This document shows positions 38,339-47,648 of a stretch of 64,000 nucleotides of DNA, piece after piece. The stretch comes from Gammaproteobacteria bacterium 42_54_T18 (GTDB taxonomy: Bacteria > Pseudomonadota > Gammaproteobacteria > Pseudomonadales > Ketobacteraceae), in contig MAAL01000110.1 of assembly GCA_002163245.1 (NCBI GenBank), positions 62,001-126,000 of the forward strand. Reading direction: 5' to 3'. Below the pieces are notes generated by a model. The model was not told the origin of the DNA. It worked only from the letters and a program-made list of their open reading frames with translations, and did no database searches. Positions within the stretch are counted from its first letter, which is position 1. The number at the start of each line of letters is the position of its first letter. Both the position numbers and the translations under genes were made by a program.

Positions 38339-38623
38339 TCAGCTATCCGGCGTGTACAGATCTAACATATAGTCTTCTTTTTTGGGCGGTAGTTGCAAGT
38401 AGAACCCCTTACTTTCCAATTCGGACATCACTTTTTCGACATCAGCGGAAACCAGCGGTTTCTCTTTACGTAGCAATAAATCCATTGCATGGCTTGGCGT
38501 GCCAAAACGCTCCAACAACAATTCCGGCACACCATCAAACATAGTGTTTTTAGAGGTTGCTTTAGGTACATATAAGTACATACCTTCCATTTTACTACTC
38601 TTAAAAACAGAGCACATAATCAT
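38339..38623 (-). CDS. ycgL: YcgL-domain protein
   Basis: This 94-aa protein has the YcgL pattern: MCSVFKSSKMEGMYLYV near the N-terminus, FG.P..AMDL, VSADVEKV and a C-terminal GFYLQLPP. It is a small conserved gammaproteobacterial protein of unknown role that usually lies between rnd and ycgN, as here. AAAGG lies eight bases before the chosen ATG; a second ATG is two codons later. Confidence 0.93.
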   Translation of the reverse strand: MIMCSVFKSSKMEGMYLYVPKATSKNTMFDGVPELLLERFGTPSHAMDLLLRKEKPLVSADVEKVMSELESKGFYLQLPPKKEDYMLDLYTPDS

Positions 38624-38651
38624 ATTATTAACCTTTTACTTGCAATTTTGC

Positions 38652-39806
38652 TTAAGCAGCACTGTTGTCGTTTTCATTCTGATAAGCTAGAAATACAGCA
38701 TTAAGCTCTTTAACCAAGACCTCAAAACGCCAGCCAGCCATTTCTTTTGGTATTGGCTTATCATTCAGTTTTGCCTTCGCATAGCGCTCTAATAGTTTTC
38801 TACTTGCCAGTCTTTCTGTAGGCATATTAAGTGCGGCAGCTGATTTTTCTGCAACATCTTTCATCTGTTTCGCGAGAGCTTTGTGAGCACGATTAAAGGG
38901 CTTATCCAACAGCTTAGGGTAGGACGCCACATCCTGGGAGCATGCAGCAGATACTAATCCAGCCAATGTATCGCCAAAGCGCTTAGCTTGCCCCGGAGAG
39001 ACCGCCTCACACCGAGCTACGTCACTTCTCGTCTTCGGCATACGCTCGGCTATTTCAAACAACGTTGCGTCCTTAAGCACATGTCCTTTAGGACGATTTT
39101 TCTCTATTGCAGTACGGTCACGCCAAGCCACAATGGATTTTAACACCGCAAGCTGTTGATTATTCAGTTTCCACGCACTACCAACTGACTGGTACAAATT
39201 ATCAAAATCAATACTGGCCGAATACTTACTTGTTAACGTTTGGCAATCTTCCACCACCCATGCAACGCGCCCTAACAGCTCAAGCTTTTCATTCAATGCT
39301 CGATACACTGCCAACAAATAGGCAACATCTAACGCTGCATATTGTTTTTGATTATCGGTTAATGGCCTTTGCAACCAATTTGAGCGTGTTTCATCTTTGG
39401 GTAAATCCACGCCTAACAATATACCTAGCAACTTTTGCAAACTTGGCTGTCGGTCTAGGTTTAAATGAGCCGCTGCAATTTGCGTATCAAAAATCTTATT
39501 AGGCACAGCCTGCCATAAGGTTTTAAATACCTCCAAGTCTTCTGAACAAGAGTGAAGGACAATAGCTTCAAGCTGTTCCCCGTAAAACAAACATCGAAGA
39601 GGCTCAAGAGTACTAAGTGCTAGCGGATCAACAAGGTAGATGCTATCAGGGCTCGCAACCTGTATTAACGCAGCAATAGGATAGTACGTATCCGTTCGCA
39701 TAAACTCGGTATCCACTGCCAATAGTGGCTCGCCTTGCAAAGCTTCGACCATAGCAGCCAGTGATACATCGGAATCCACCCATGTAAATTGATATTCAGT
39801 ATCCAT
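38652..39806 (-). CDS. rnd: Ribonuclease D
   Basis: RNase D trims the 3' ends of tRNA and other small RNAs. The 384-aa protein has the DEDD exonuclease: D and E in AVDTEF, a second Asp in the HSCSEDLEVF block and the YAALDVAYL block with its Asp and Tyr. An HRDC domain follows (RDRTAIEKNRPKGHVLKD). It lies in the conserved recR-rnd-ycgL-ycgN order. Confidence 0.95.
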   Translation of the reverse strand: MDTEYQFTWVDSDVSLAAMVEALQGEPLLAVDTEFMRTDTYYPIAALIQVASPDSIYLVDPLALSTLEPLRCLFYGEQLEAIVLHSCSEDLEVFKTLWQAVPNKIFDTQIAAAHLNLDRQPSLQKLLGILLGVDLPKDETRSNWLQRPLTDNQKQYAALDVAYLLAVYRALNEKLELLGRVAWVVEDCQTLTSKYSASIDFDNLYQSVGSAWKLNNQQLAVLKSIVAWRDRTAIEKNRPKGHVLKDATLFEIAERMPKTRSDVARCEAVSPGQAKRFGDTLAGLVSAACSQDVASYPKLLDKPFNRAHKALAKQMKDVAEKSAAALNMPTERLASRKLLERYAKAKLNDKPIPKEMAGWRFEVLVKELNAVFLAYQNENDNSAA

Positions 39807-39889
39807 AAAGGGTTTACCTAAAAGGGCTTACTTAAAACGACTGGCTTAGAAATTAAGACACCGAAACAAGAGAAACCAAAACAAGAAAT

Positions 39890-40489
39890 TTAATCTAACA
39901 GCCGTCGACTGGAAAATGCCAAATGGAGCGTGTTACTATCAACGTATTCTAAGTCACCGCCCATAGGGACACCGTGAGCAATTCGTGTAACTTTAACCTT
40001 CTGGCTGTGAGCAAGTTCCGCTAGAAAGTGCGCAGTCGCCTCACCCTCCACCGTTGTACCCGTCGCAAGCACCAGCTCTTCAACCTCACCTGCTTCCAGG
40101 CGTCGCCTCAGCACATCGGCACCAATTTCATCTGGTCCAATACCATCAATTGGCGATAAGTGCCCCATCAGCACAAAATAGAGCCCTCTAAAAGAACCCG
40201 ACATTTCTATCGCTAACAGGTCTGCCGGCCCTTCGACCACACACATGACTGAACGATCACGAATATCGCTCTTACAAATCGTACAAAGTGGCTCTTCTGA
40301 AAATATTCGACATTGTTCGCAATGCTGAATATTTTCAATCGCCGAAACCAGGTTATTTGCAATCCTCAATGCACCCGCTTTATCACGCTCCAGCAAATGC
40401 AACGCCATTCGCTGAGCTGACTTAGGCCCAACGCCAGGCAAGGCAGTCAAGGATTGAATTAACTGTTCTAATAAGGGGCTAAATATCAT
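39890..40489 (-). CDS. recR: Recombination protein RecR
   Basis: RecR loads RecA at gapped DNA together with RecF/RecO. The 199-aa protein has an N-terminal helix-hairpin-helix ([13 protein letters not shown]), a four-cysteine zinc finger (CEQC...CTIC), a Toprim domain starting [13 protein letters not shown] and the Walker-B-like C-terminal GGDLEYVD. It follows ybaB by 12 bases, the common dnaX-ybaB-recR operon. Confidence 0.97.
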   Translation of the reverse strand: MIFSPLLEQLIQSLTALPGVGPKSAQRMALHLLERDKAGALRIANNLVSAIENIQHCEQCRIFSEEPLCTICKSDIRDRSVMCVVEGPADLLAIEMSGSFRGLYFVLMGHLSPIDGIGPDEIGADVLRRRLEAGEVEELVLATGTTVEGEATAHFLAELAHSQKVKVTRIAHGVPMGGDLEYVDSNTLHLAFSSRRLLD

Positions 40490-40501
40490 AATAAATACTG
40501 A

Positions 40502-40825
40502 TTAAAAAGGCATTTTAAAGCCCTCAGGCATAGCAAAGCCTGAAGACATCGTGCTCATTTTCTCTTTATGATGTTCCTCTACTTTTCTTACTGCATCATT
40601 TACCGCTGCAGCAATCAAATCTTCCAACACCTCTTTGTCTTCACTCATCAGAGAGCCTTCGATCTGTACTCGTTTAACGTCATGACGGCCATTCATCACA
40701 ATAGTTACCATACCTGCACCAGATTCTCCGGTAACTTCCGCGGTGGCCAACCCTTCTTGCATTTCTTGCATTTGCTCTTGAACTTTCTGAGCCTGCTTCA
40801 TTAAATCGCCAAGCTGTTCTTTCAT
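40502..40825 (-). CDS. ybaB: YbaB/EbfC nucleoid-associated protein
   Basis: This 107-aa DNA-binding protein forms dimers that coat the nucleoid. It has the typical [17 protein letters not shown]-terminal helix, a TGESGAGMV turn and a D-L-I-x-A-A-V-N-D-A helix. Translation likely follows dnaX in the same transcript; the gap to dnaX is 65 bases. Confidence 0.95.
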   Translation of the reverse strand: MKEQLGDLMKQAQKVQEQMQEMQEGLATAEVTGESGAGMVTIVMNGRHDVKRVQIEGSLMSEDKEVLEDLIAAAVNDAVRKVEEHHKEKMSTMSSGFAMPEGFKMPF

Positions 40826-40890
40826 TAGCTTACCTATCTACCTGTTTATCTAAGTACTTGTTTTACGTATAAATTCTTTAATCGAGAAGT

Positions 40891-42840
40891 TTAATCAAGA
40901 GGTTTAATCGAGTCTTTATCCAAAACTCCGTTAAACGCATCAAATAGGAACATCACAAAGGGGTCGTTGCGTAACGACCCCTCAGCATTTTCTAGACGTT
41001 TCGACCGCCGCTTAGCTGACAAAGTATCAGGAGTATCTTTAGAAGGAACTTTGATCTCAAGCGTTAATATGATCTGCTCCGCCTTTTCCTCCTCTATCGC
41101 TTTCTGAAGAGCCTCAATATGATGAGTTCTAAAAAGAGATTCATGCCTTGGCCCCAATGACAAAGTCCATTGATTCCCGTTCGTAGACTCTAATCCACAA
41201 TTTCTAGCGAAGTTTAACACACTACCGTTTAACGTTAGCGCCCCTAAAAGATCAGCCCACTCATCACCGTAGGGTTGGCTCATTACCCCCCCCACCAAGG
41301 GTGCCTTAGCCATTTCTGAAGGCGCACTCATTGAAGGCGTGCTGGCTTTCCTGGGAGCCTCACTAATTGGAATTACATTTGACCCAGAAGGCTGAGCAAT
41401 TAGGGCTTGAGGCGGCTCAACAGGGTTGGGCATCTGCTGAGCAGCGACTGCTACAGCTGAGGATGGCTGAATAGGAGATAAGACCGCAGGCTTAGCATGC
41501 GGTCCTGGACTTGAAGCTACCGCAGGATTCCCGCCGCTACCTTCTAAAGCCGCTCGAGCCTGTTGCATTCGGCCTGTTTGCCCACCGCTTTGCACTGCGC
41601 TCATCACCGGGGAACCATTGTTAACAGGTTGAGATGGCATTACTTGACTTGTAGCACCTTGATTCGGTGCTGCATACTGTGCCCCGCCAGTTTGGCGTGC
41701 AGGTGCATTTTGCACTTTACTACCAGAACCTTGGGTGTTTGTCGGGGGCAGAATACCTTCTGGGCGAAACAGCATCATTCTAAGCAAAACCATTTCAAAA
41801 CCACTGCGTGGGTCGGGTGCTAAAGGTAGATCTTTTCTGCCAATAAGCGCCGTCTGATAATACAACTGAACGTCCTCAGCTGCTATTCTTGATGCCATTG
41901 AAATTATCTTTTCACGATCACCATCACTATTGTCTACTGCATCAGGAGCTACCTGAGCTATAGCCACGCGATGTAAACCACCGATAAGATCAGCTAATAC
42001 GCCACCATAATCCGGGGATTGCTCCGAAAGTGCGCTCACCACATTCAACAGTCCTGGCGCATCGCCAGATATTATGGATTCAAGCAATTGAAACGTATAC
42101 GCCCTATCAATACTACCAAGCATTGATTGCACATCGCTTTCTATAACTTTGCCATTACCAAACGCTATCGACTGATCCGTTAAACTCAAAGCATCACGCA
42201 TACTACCGTCAGCAGCTTTGCCAATCGCCCATAACGCAGGATCTTCAAATGAAACCATCTCCTCAGTTAGCACATGCTGTAGATGGCCAACAATTTTATC
42301 AGGCGTCATCGCTTTTAGACTGAACTGTAAACATCGGGACAATATTGTAATAGGCAATTTCTGTGGATCAGTTGTTGCCAACAGGAATTTCACATGAGAT
42401 GGGGGCTCTTCCAACGTTTTTAATAAGGCATTAAAACTGTGCCCTGATAGCATGTGCACCTCATCGATAAGGTACACCTTATAGCGGCCTCTCGTTGGCG
42501 CGTACTGAACGTTCTCCAGTAACTCCCTCGTATCCTCTACCTTGGTACGAGATGCTGCATCCACCTCTATTAGGTCGATAAAACGCCCTTCATTAATCTC
42601 AGTACACGCACCACAAGTTCCACATGGCTCGGAACTCACACCCGTCTCACAATTCAGCGATTTCGCCAAAATCCTGGCAATCGTCGTTTTACCAACACCT
42701 CGGGTGCCCGTGAACAAATATGCATGATGTAATCGTCCATGATCCAATGCATTAATAAGTGCCTTTAGAACATGGGCCTGCCCTACCATTTCACGAAATG
42801 TTTTAGGCCGCCATTTCCTTGCAAGTACCTGATAACTCAT
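40891..42840 (-). CDS. dnaX: DNA polymerase III subunit tau (DnaX)
   Basis: Tau holds the clamp loader and polymerase cores together at the fork. The 649-aa protein has Walker A GTRGVGKT at 45-52, four zinc-binding cysteines just after (C..C..C..C), DEVHML Walker B and SRCLQF sensor motifs, then a long Ala/Pro/Ser-rich linker (about 370-525) and the polymerase-binding domain V. I see no A-AAA-AAG frameshift heptamer in the coding strand, so a gamma product by the E. coli mechanism is not evident. The SRP RNA gene lies upstream on the same strand. Confidence 0.96.
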   Translation of the reverse strand: MSYQVLARKWRPKTFREMVGQAHVLKALINALDHGRLHHAYLFTGTRGVGKTTIARILAKSLNCETGVSSEPCGTCGACTEINEGRFIDLIEVDAASRTKVEDTRELLENVQYAPTRGRYKVYLIDEVHMLSGHSFNALLKTLEEPPSHVKFLLATTDPQKLPITILSRCLQFSLKAMTPDKIVGHLQHVLTEEMVSFEDPALWAIGKAADGSMRDALSLTDQSIAFGNGKVIESDVQSMLGSIDRAYTFQLLESIISGDAPGLLNVVSALSEQSPDYGGVLADLIGGLHRVAIAQVAPDAVDNSDGDREKIISMASRIAAEDVQLYYQTALIGRKDLPLAPDPRSGFEMVLLRMMLFRPEGILPPTNTQGSGSKVQNAPARQTGGAQYAAPNQGATSQVMPSQPVNNGSPVMSAVQSGGQTGRMQQARAALEGSGGNPAVASSPGPHAKPAVLSPIQPSSAVAVAAQQMPNPVEPPQALIAQPSGSNVIPISEAPRKASTPSMSAPSEMAKAPLVGGVMSQPYGDEWADLLGALTLNGSVLNFARNCGLESTNGNQWTLSLGPRHESLFRTHHIEALQKAIEEEKAEQIILTLEIKVPSKDTPDTLSAKRRSKRLENAEGSLRNDPFVMFLFDAFNGVLDKDSIKPLD

Positions 42841-43090
42841 GGATTGAATTTCACTTTTATTGTCATTGGAATCATTAGATCAAGGGTAAAGGACATTACA
42901 CAAATTCGCCATGATTTTCGTAATCCAGCCACGTTATTCTGAACTTGATCTAATACCTCAGTACACTCAACACACAATGATCTCGTCCATATTATGAACT
43001 CGAAGTTTTATATCATTAGGAGTAATGCTTTACAGGGACGAAAGGGAGGGCTGGCTAAACGAAGGTTTTAACAACTAAAAATGCGTTAAT

Positions 43091-43203
43091 GGAGGCGACC
43101 CTACAAGCCACACCCCGGCACATGATTCACGAGTTACCGTTGCTCCCTTCCGGGCCTGGCGGAGTTCACAAGCTATCATTGCGAGGGGACCAATAGGGCC
43201 ACC
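43091..43203 (-). ncRNA. ffs: 4.5S RNA (small SRP RNA)
   Basis: The minus-strand RNA is about 113 nt and binds Ffh to target membrane proteins to SecYEG. Its apical loop contains the conserved CCAGGCCCGGAAGGGAGCA segment, matching the E. coli CAGGTCCGGAAGGAAGCAGC core. The first nine bases (GGTGGCCCT) pair with the last ones before CC (AGGGTCGCC), giving the closing stem with two G-U pairs. It lies upstream of dnaX, as in other gammaproteobacteria. The ends are inferred from the stem. Confidence 0.96.
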
Positions 43204-43235
43204 ATAACGCTTACTCTTCTCAAGTAAGGTGCGTG

Positions 43236-43264
43236 ATTATTCACGAAATCTCACACAAATTCAA
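43236..43264 (-). promoter_or_regulatory. Likely sigma-70 promoter for the SRP RNA
   Basis: On the minus strand TTGAAT (complement of 43259-43264) is followed after 17 bases by AATAAT (complement of 43236-43241). Transcription would start some 25-30 bases before the mature 5' end, leaving a short leader of the kind RNase P removes in E. coli. Confidence 0.5.
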
Positions 43265-43361
43265 GACCATAGCGCAATGTTTTGAAAATTTAATTGCGCT
43301 ACCCCCTCAACTACCCTAACTTAACAGTTCACAAAACTAAATTGCTAAATAAAAACAACGT

Positions 43362-43865
43362 ATGAAATACATTATGATGAAGAAACCCATCTCATTATTA
43401 ATCAGCGCCATCTTGATCAGCGCCTGTTTAAGCATTTCCGCGCACGCAGCAGGGAAATGGCAAAAAGGCATAATGGACGGCAAAGCCGTTGCCGTCTCCC
43501 CCAGCAAAAAAGTAACACTTCAAATTATCAAACCAAAAGACGGAATTTGGGGGCACTTCATCATCCCTCTCTCCCCTGAGCATACGAAAAGACTCAAAAA
43601 GCATCGAATCAACCCACACTACTCATTTATCCCGGCTTATATCACTATCGACAAAATTGAACGCCGCAGCACCGGAAAAGTTAACCAATACCAACATTAC
43701 ATCAGTATCGATGTAGATCGCAGGCAGTGGAACGGCCTAAAAAGAGGGAAGTCTCTACAGATTGAGCTACCAGACGGAAGCGTGTACAAAGAAACATTGA
43801 AGGGATCATTTAAAATCATGAAAAAAGTAGAAAGGGGCTTTATTAGCCCTCTTTCTACTTTATAG
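43362..43865 (+). CDS. Exported hypothetical protein
   Basis: The 167-aa protein has a signal peptide (about residues 1-29). Cleavage could be at AHA by signal peptidase I, or at a lipobox-like LISAC to give a lipoprotein. The rest is a basic, mostly beta protein with no recognised motif (about 25 Lys/Arg before the end). Three in-frame ATG codons within six residues and no good ribosome site leave the exact start open. It is divergent from the SRP RNA. Its last 13 codons overlap a terminator hairpin that also serves convergent glnS. Confidence 0.65.
   Translation: MKYIMMKKPISLLISAILISACLSISAHAAGKWQKGIMDGKAVAVSPSKKVTLQIIKPKDGIWGHFIIPLSPEHTKRLKKHRINPHYSFIPAYITIDKIERRSTGKVNQYQHYISIDVDRRQWNGLKRGKSLQIELPDGSVYKETLKGSFKIMKKVERGFISPLSTL
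43822..43862. terminator. Hairpin terminator for glnS inside the 3' end of the hypothetical gene
   Basis: AAAGTAGAAAGGGGCT (ending about 43840) pairs with the inverted AGCCCTCTTTCTACTTT (to about 43861) with one bulge. On the minus strand it is followed by a U-tract (complement of AAAAAA at 43821-43826). It therefore best terminates glnS, 47 bases after its stop, although it lies within the convergent coding sequence. Confidence 0.75.
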
Positions 43866-43908
43866 ATCAACCTCTTACATCTAGTTCTGCAAGATTACCG
43901 ATTGCTCG

Positions 43909-45594
43909 TTATTTCGAAACGATTTTTGCCCAACTATCCCTTAACGTCACAGTTCGATTGAATACAAGATTATCGGACTGACCGTCTTTTGAATCGAGAA
44001 CAAAATAACCCTCCCTTTCAAACTGATATGGCTTGCCAGCCACCGCGCTAACCAGCCCCGGCTCTGCCTTACAGTTATGATAAACCGCAAGTGATTCCGG
44101 ATTTACAACATCCAAGGCTGTTCCGCCGCCTTTATTGGAATCTGGGTTTTCGACCGTAAACAAGCGATCATACAGCCTTACCTCTGCATCAACGCAAGTC
44201 TCAGCTGAAACCCAGTGAACGACTCCTTTTACTTTTCGACCTTCTGGTTTTTTACCTAAAGTCGCCACATCACGGGTACAACGTAGCTCTACAATGTTAC
44301 CTTCTGCATCTTTGATGATTTCATGGCACTTAATAACATAACAGCCACGTAACCGCACTTCGCCACCCTCAATCAAACGCTTATACTTCGGTGGAGGCAC
44401 TTCCGCAAAGTCATCACGATCAATGTAGATTTCTCGGGTAAAGTGAAGTTCTCGCGCCCCCATAGACTCATCTTTAGGGTGCGCCGACATACTCAAAGTT
44501 TCTTTAGCACCCTCCTCCACATTCTCAATAACCACCTTAAGAGGTCTTAACACACACATTGCTCTGGGGGCGTTCTTATCGAGATCGTCACGAATGCTAA
44601 ATTCAAGCATTCCCATATCCACCACACCATCGCTTTTAGTCACACCGATCATTTCGCAAAAATTACGAATAGAACCGGGGGTGTAGCCTCGACGGCGCAA
44701 ACCCGCAATAGTAGGCATCCGCGGATCATCCCAACCAAAAACCACACCCTCATCCACTAACTGCTTTAATTTACGCTTGCTAGTAATGGTGTAATTTAGA
44801 TTTAGACGGGCAAACTCTATCTGTTGAGGGTGGCTTGGGGTGCCAAGCGAATCCAACACCCAATCATACAATGGTCGATGAGCCTCAAACTCCAAGGTAC
44901 ACACTGAATGGGTAATACCTTCGATCGCATCTGAAACACAATGAGTAAAATCGTACATTGGGTAAATACACCATTCGTTACCCGTTTGATGATGCTCTAT
45001 TTTACGAATCCGGTAGATGACAGGGTCACGCATATTGATGTTGCCAGAAGACATATCAATCTTTGCTCGTAAAACTAAGGTACCCTCATCAAACTCACCA
45101 GCCTTCATGCGCTGAAACAGATCGAGATTTCCCTCTACTGATCGGCCTCGATAAGGACTGTCTTTTCCTGGCTCCGTTAGAGTTCCACGATACTCTCGAA
45201 TCTCTTCTGCTGACAAACTTTCAACATAAGCCTGCCCCTGCTGGATAAGCTGAACTGCGTATTCATACAACTTGCCAAAATAGCTAGAGGCGTATCGGAT
45301 ATCGCCATTCCATTCAAACCCCAACCACTCTACGTCAGCCTTGATAGCGCTAATATATTCTTCGCTTTCTTTTTCTGGGTTTGTATCATCAAAACGCAGG
45401 TTACAGCTACCATCAAACTCGTTCGCCAAACCAAAATTCAAACAAATAGACTTGGCGTGACCGATATGTAGGTAACCATTTGGCTCTGGAGGGAAACGAG
45501 TAGCCACCTGGCCGCTATTCTTTCCCTCTGTGAGATCTTTTTGGATGATCTGACGGATAAAATGGCTTGGTGAAGCTTTTTCAGGTGTACTCAT
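43909..45594 (-). CDS. glnS: Glutaminyl-tRNA synthetase
   Basis: GlnRS charges tRNA-Gln with glutamine. The 561-aa protein has the class I HIGH motif at 43-46 and a KMSKS-type motif as ITSKRKL (threonine instead of methionine before SKRK, compared with the E. coli VMSKRKL). [14 protein letters not shown] and the C-terminal beta-barrel anticodon domain are typical. I chose the ATG at 45594 (MSTPEK), giving nearly the E. coli length; a TTG nine codons upstream is possible. Presence of GlnRS implies direct charging. Confidence 0.96.
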   Translation of the reverse strand: MSTPEKASPSHFIRQIIQKDLTEGKNSGQVATRFPPEPNGYLHIGHAKSICLNFGLANEFDGSCNLRFDDTNPEKESEEYISAIKADVEWLGFEWNGDIRYASSYFGKLYEYAVQLIQQGQAYVESLSAEEIREYRGTLTEPGKDSPYRGRSVEGNLDLFQRMKAGEFDEGTLVLRAKIDMSSGNINMRDPVIYRIRKIEHHQTGNEWCIYPMYDFTHCVSDAIEGITHSVCTLEFEAHRPLYDWVLDSLGTPSHPQQIEFARLNLNYTITSKRKLKQLVDEGVVFGWDDPRMPTIAGLRRRGYTPGSIRNFCEMIGVTKSDGVVDMGMLEFSIRDDLDKNAPRAMCVLRPLKVVIENVEEGAKETLSMSAHPKDESMGARELHFTREIYIDRDDFAEVPPPKYKRLIEGGEVRLRGCYVIKCHEIIKDAEGNIVELRCTRDVATLGKKPEGRKVKGVVHWVSAETCVDAEVRLYDRLFTVENPDSNKGGGTALDVVNPESLAVYHNCKAEPGLVSAVAGKPYQFEREGYFVLDSKDGQSDNLVFNRTVTLRDSWAKIVSK

Positions 45595-45632
45595 AGAGGC
45601 AATGCATCCATATTCGGTCAATTAAACAGATA

Positions 45633-45652
45633 CCCAAGGTTTTCACCTTGGG
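45633..45652 (-). terminator. Hairpin between the FadL-like gene and glnS
   Basis: CCCAAGGT (45633-45640) pairs with ACCTTGGG (45645-45652) over a four-base loop, about 46 bases past the porin stop. The following minus-strand sequence is only partly U-rich, so it may be a weak terminator or a leader structure of glnS. Confidence 0.45.
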
Positions 45653-45697
45653 CTGGCCGAACATTATAGGGGATTGCAGGGAAAAACAAAGTGTGTT

Positions 45698-47338
45698 TTA
45701 GAAATGGGACTCATAACTCATTTCTACCATGAAGACTTCTAAAACCGTCTTAACGTCGAGCCCGGCATAAGGGTTATAGACGAAGTTATCTGCCCTGGTG
45801 TCATTACCATTTGTACTACTTCCTGCTGGAATATTTTGTTCGCTTTTTGTGTAACCAAAGGCCATATCAAAAGTTGATTCACTATCAATTTTATAACTGA
45901 AACCCGTCGCATAAAGATCCATGTCACCCAGAGGTAAAACGAAATCAAGTTTATCCTTAGGAATACCCGCCTTTCTGGGCTCATAACCAAAACGGAGCTT
46001 TAAACTGTCTGAATACTGATATTCTATCCCATACCCCCAATTGATAGTGTCCTCATAACCGCGAGGAATGTCGAGAGCATTTATTTCGACGCCACTAACA
46101 CCAAGAGTTCCCAACAAACCTAGAATAACTATATCCTCATCGTATTCAAAACGAAAACTCTCCCACTTAGAAGTCTCTGTCCATTTCACATCCACATTAA
46201 TTTTGAGGCGAGGAGTTAGCATTAGACTGATCCCTGTACTTAAATGCTGAGGCGTCACAAGATTGACCCTCCCTTTTGACTCAATCCTTCCATTTTCAGG
46301 CAGGCTCACACCTCGTACAATGGCGTCCGCTATAGGCCCAATAAAGTTATCTGTATTGGCAATACCGTTATACAAACTAACAATTTCAGGGGCAAACTCG
46401 ACGGCAATATCGCCCTCCAACGTATCATTAGCCTCACTTTGATAAGCTAATCCCCACGTAAGCCAAGGCGTGACCTCCCACAGAACCCCAAAATTATAAG
46501 TAAAAGAAACAGCCTTTTCTACGTCTACTTGTAAATTAAATATTGTATCAAAAGGGGTTATTTGACCTGAACACAAATCTAAAGCAGAGACCAAATCTGG
46601 GTCATCACAATATGCATTCAACACCCCATTCAACGCTCCGACTGAATAATTTGGGGCACGGTAATCCAAATCCAGACCGAATCCAGTATAAGAAAAACCT
46701 AACGACGCACCAACTGCAATGGTATCAGTCACTTGATAACCGATAGAAGGAGAGAAAAATGTCAACCGAGTGAATGCTAAAGACTTACCTGCAAAGCGCC
46801 CTGGATCATCCTCATCCCTCGTCAAGCCCAAAATCATTGGCGCATAAACTGAAGTTGCAAACGTCATATTGGATCCAGGCGGGCTGATTGAAATTCCACC
46901 AAGAGGCGCAGCTGCAAAAGGAATCTCTGTAATACCAGAACCAGGGAGATAAATCGCAAAAGTTTCAATTCCACTCTTAGAATCAGCTGCGGAATCGACT
47001 GTGATAGGCGAACCATCTGGATTGGTAGCAATATTGGCAATCAGGTCGTTATACCCTTCATTCGTACTAAACTCACCACTTATATCTGCACTAGCAAGAA
47101 TAAACTTTAGCTGCCTCTGCCTACCTTTTAAACGCGCAAGTCCTGCAGGGTTAAAATGAATAGAGTCAATACCGGGAGGGTCAGCGGTAACCGCATTACC
47201 TAAAGACAGCGCTTTGGCATTTCCAAGCATAAGGTTCTGGGCCATTTGGCCAAAAGACACCTCTGCACCAATCAACATACAAACAACTACAAACGAAAAA
47301 ATCGAGCGCAAACAAAATCTTAACGACTTGAAATCCAT
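45698..47338 (-). CDS. FadL/OmpP1-family outer-membrane long-chain fatty acid transporter
   Basis: The 546-aa protein has a signal peptide (about 1-31). The mature start (NLMLGNAKALSLGNAVTA, then SIHFNPAGLARL) is the FadL hallmark, including the NPAG segment that forms the N-terminal hatch. Many alternating hydrophobic strands and a C-terminal aromatic residue (SHF) indicate a 14-strand barrel. It is longer than E. coli FadL (446 aa), with extended loops, which is common in hydrocarbon-degrading bacteria. The natural substrate may be fatty acids, alkanes or other hydrophobic compounds. It is upstream of glnS but probably transcribed separately. Confidence 0.92.
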   Translation of the reverse strand: MDFKSLRFCLRSIFSFVVVCMLIGAEVSFGQMAQNLMLGNAKALSLGNAVTADPPGIDSIHFNPAGLARLKGRQRQLKFILASADISGEFSTNEGYNDLIANIATNPDGSPITVDSAADSKSGIETFAIYLPGSGITEIPFAAAPLGGISISPPGSNMTFATSVYAPMILGLTRDEDDPGRFAGKSLAFTRLTFFSPSIGYQVTDTIAVGASLGFSYTGFGLDLDYRAPNYSVGALNGVLNAYCDDPDLVSALDLCSGQITPFDTIFNLQVDVEKAVSFTYNFGVLWEVTPWLTWGLAYQSEANDTLEGDIAVEFAPEIVSLYNGIANTDNFIGPIADAIVRGVSLPENGRIESKGRVNLVTPQHLSTGISLMLTPRLKINVDVKWTETSKWESFRFEYDEDIVILGLLGTLGVSGVEINALDIPRGYEDTINWGYGIEYQYSDSLKLRFGYEPRKAGIPKDKLDFVLPLGDMDLYATGFSYKIDSESTFDMAFGYTKSEQNIPAGSSTNGNDTRADNFVYNPYAGLDVKTVLEVFMVEMSYESHF

Positions 47339-47648
47339 ATACCATGCCTTTAATTAGAGTTATTTTTTTAGGCTTGCAGCGCTATTTGGCACTGCTTTTT
47401 ATCCATTCCGAGTTGGATAGACCAATTTCTCAGGCACTCATTATATTTTCTATAATCCTATAAATTCAATAGCTAAAGTGTATTATTTTCGTGTCCAAGC
47501 AGTCACGAACATAATTATCTGCATTACATTTCTATAACGAACATTTATAGACTTGCCAATTTCATTCTGGCAGACTCGGACGTCGGTACAGCTATAGGTA
47601 TACCGAATGCTACGGACAGGCAAAATAAAAACTATAATAAGGGTCACC
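47339..47648. other. Divergent intergenic region between the FadL-like gene and a lipoprotein hydrolase
   Basis: These 310 bases separate divergent genes. The region is A+T-rich and should hold both promoters. I see no ORF with a ribosome site, no RNA gene and no clear operator palindrome. An in-frame ATG at 47607 extends the hydrolase frame but lacks a ribosome site. Confidence 0.5.
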
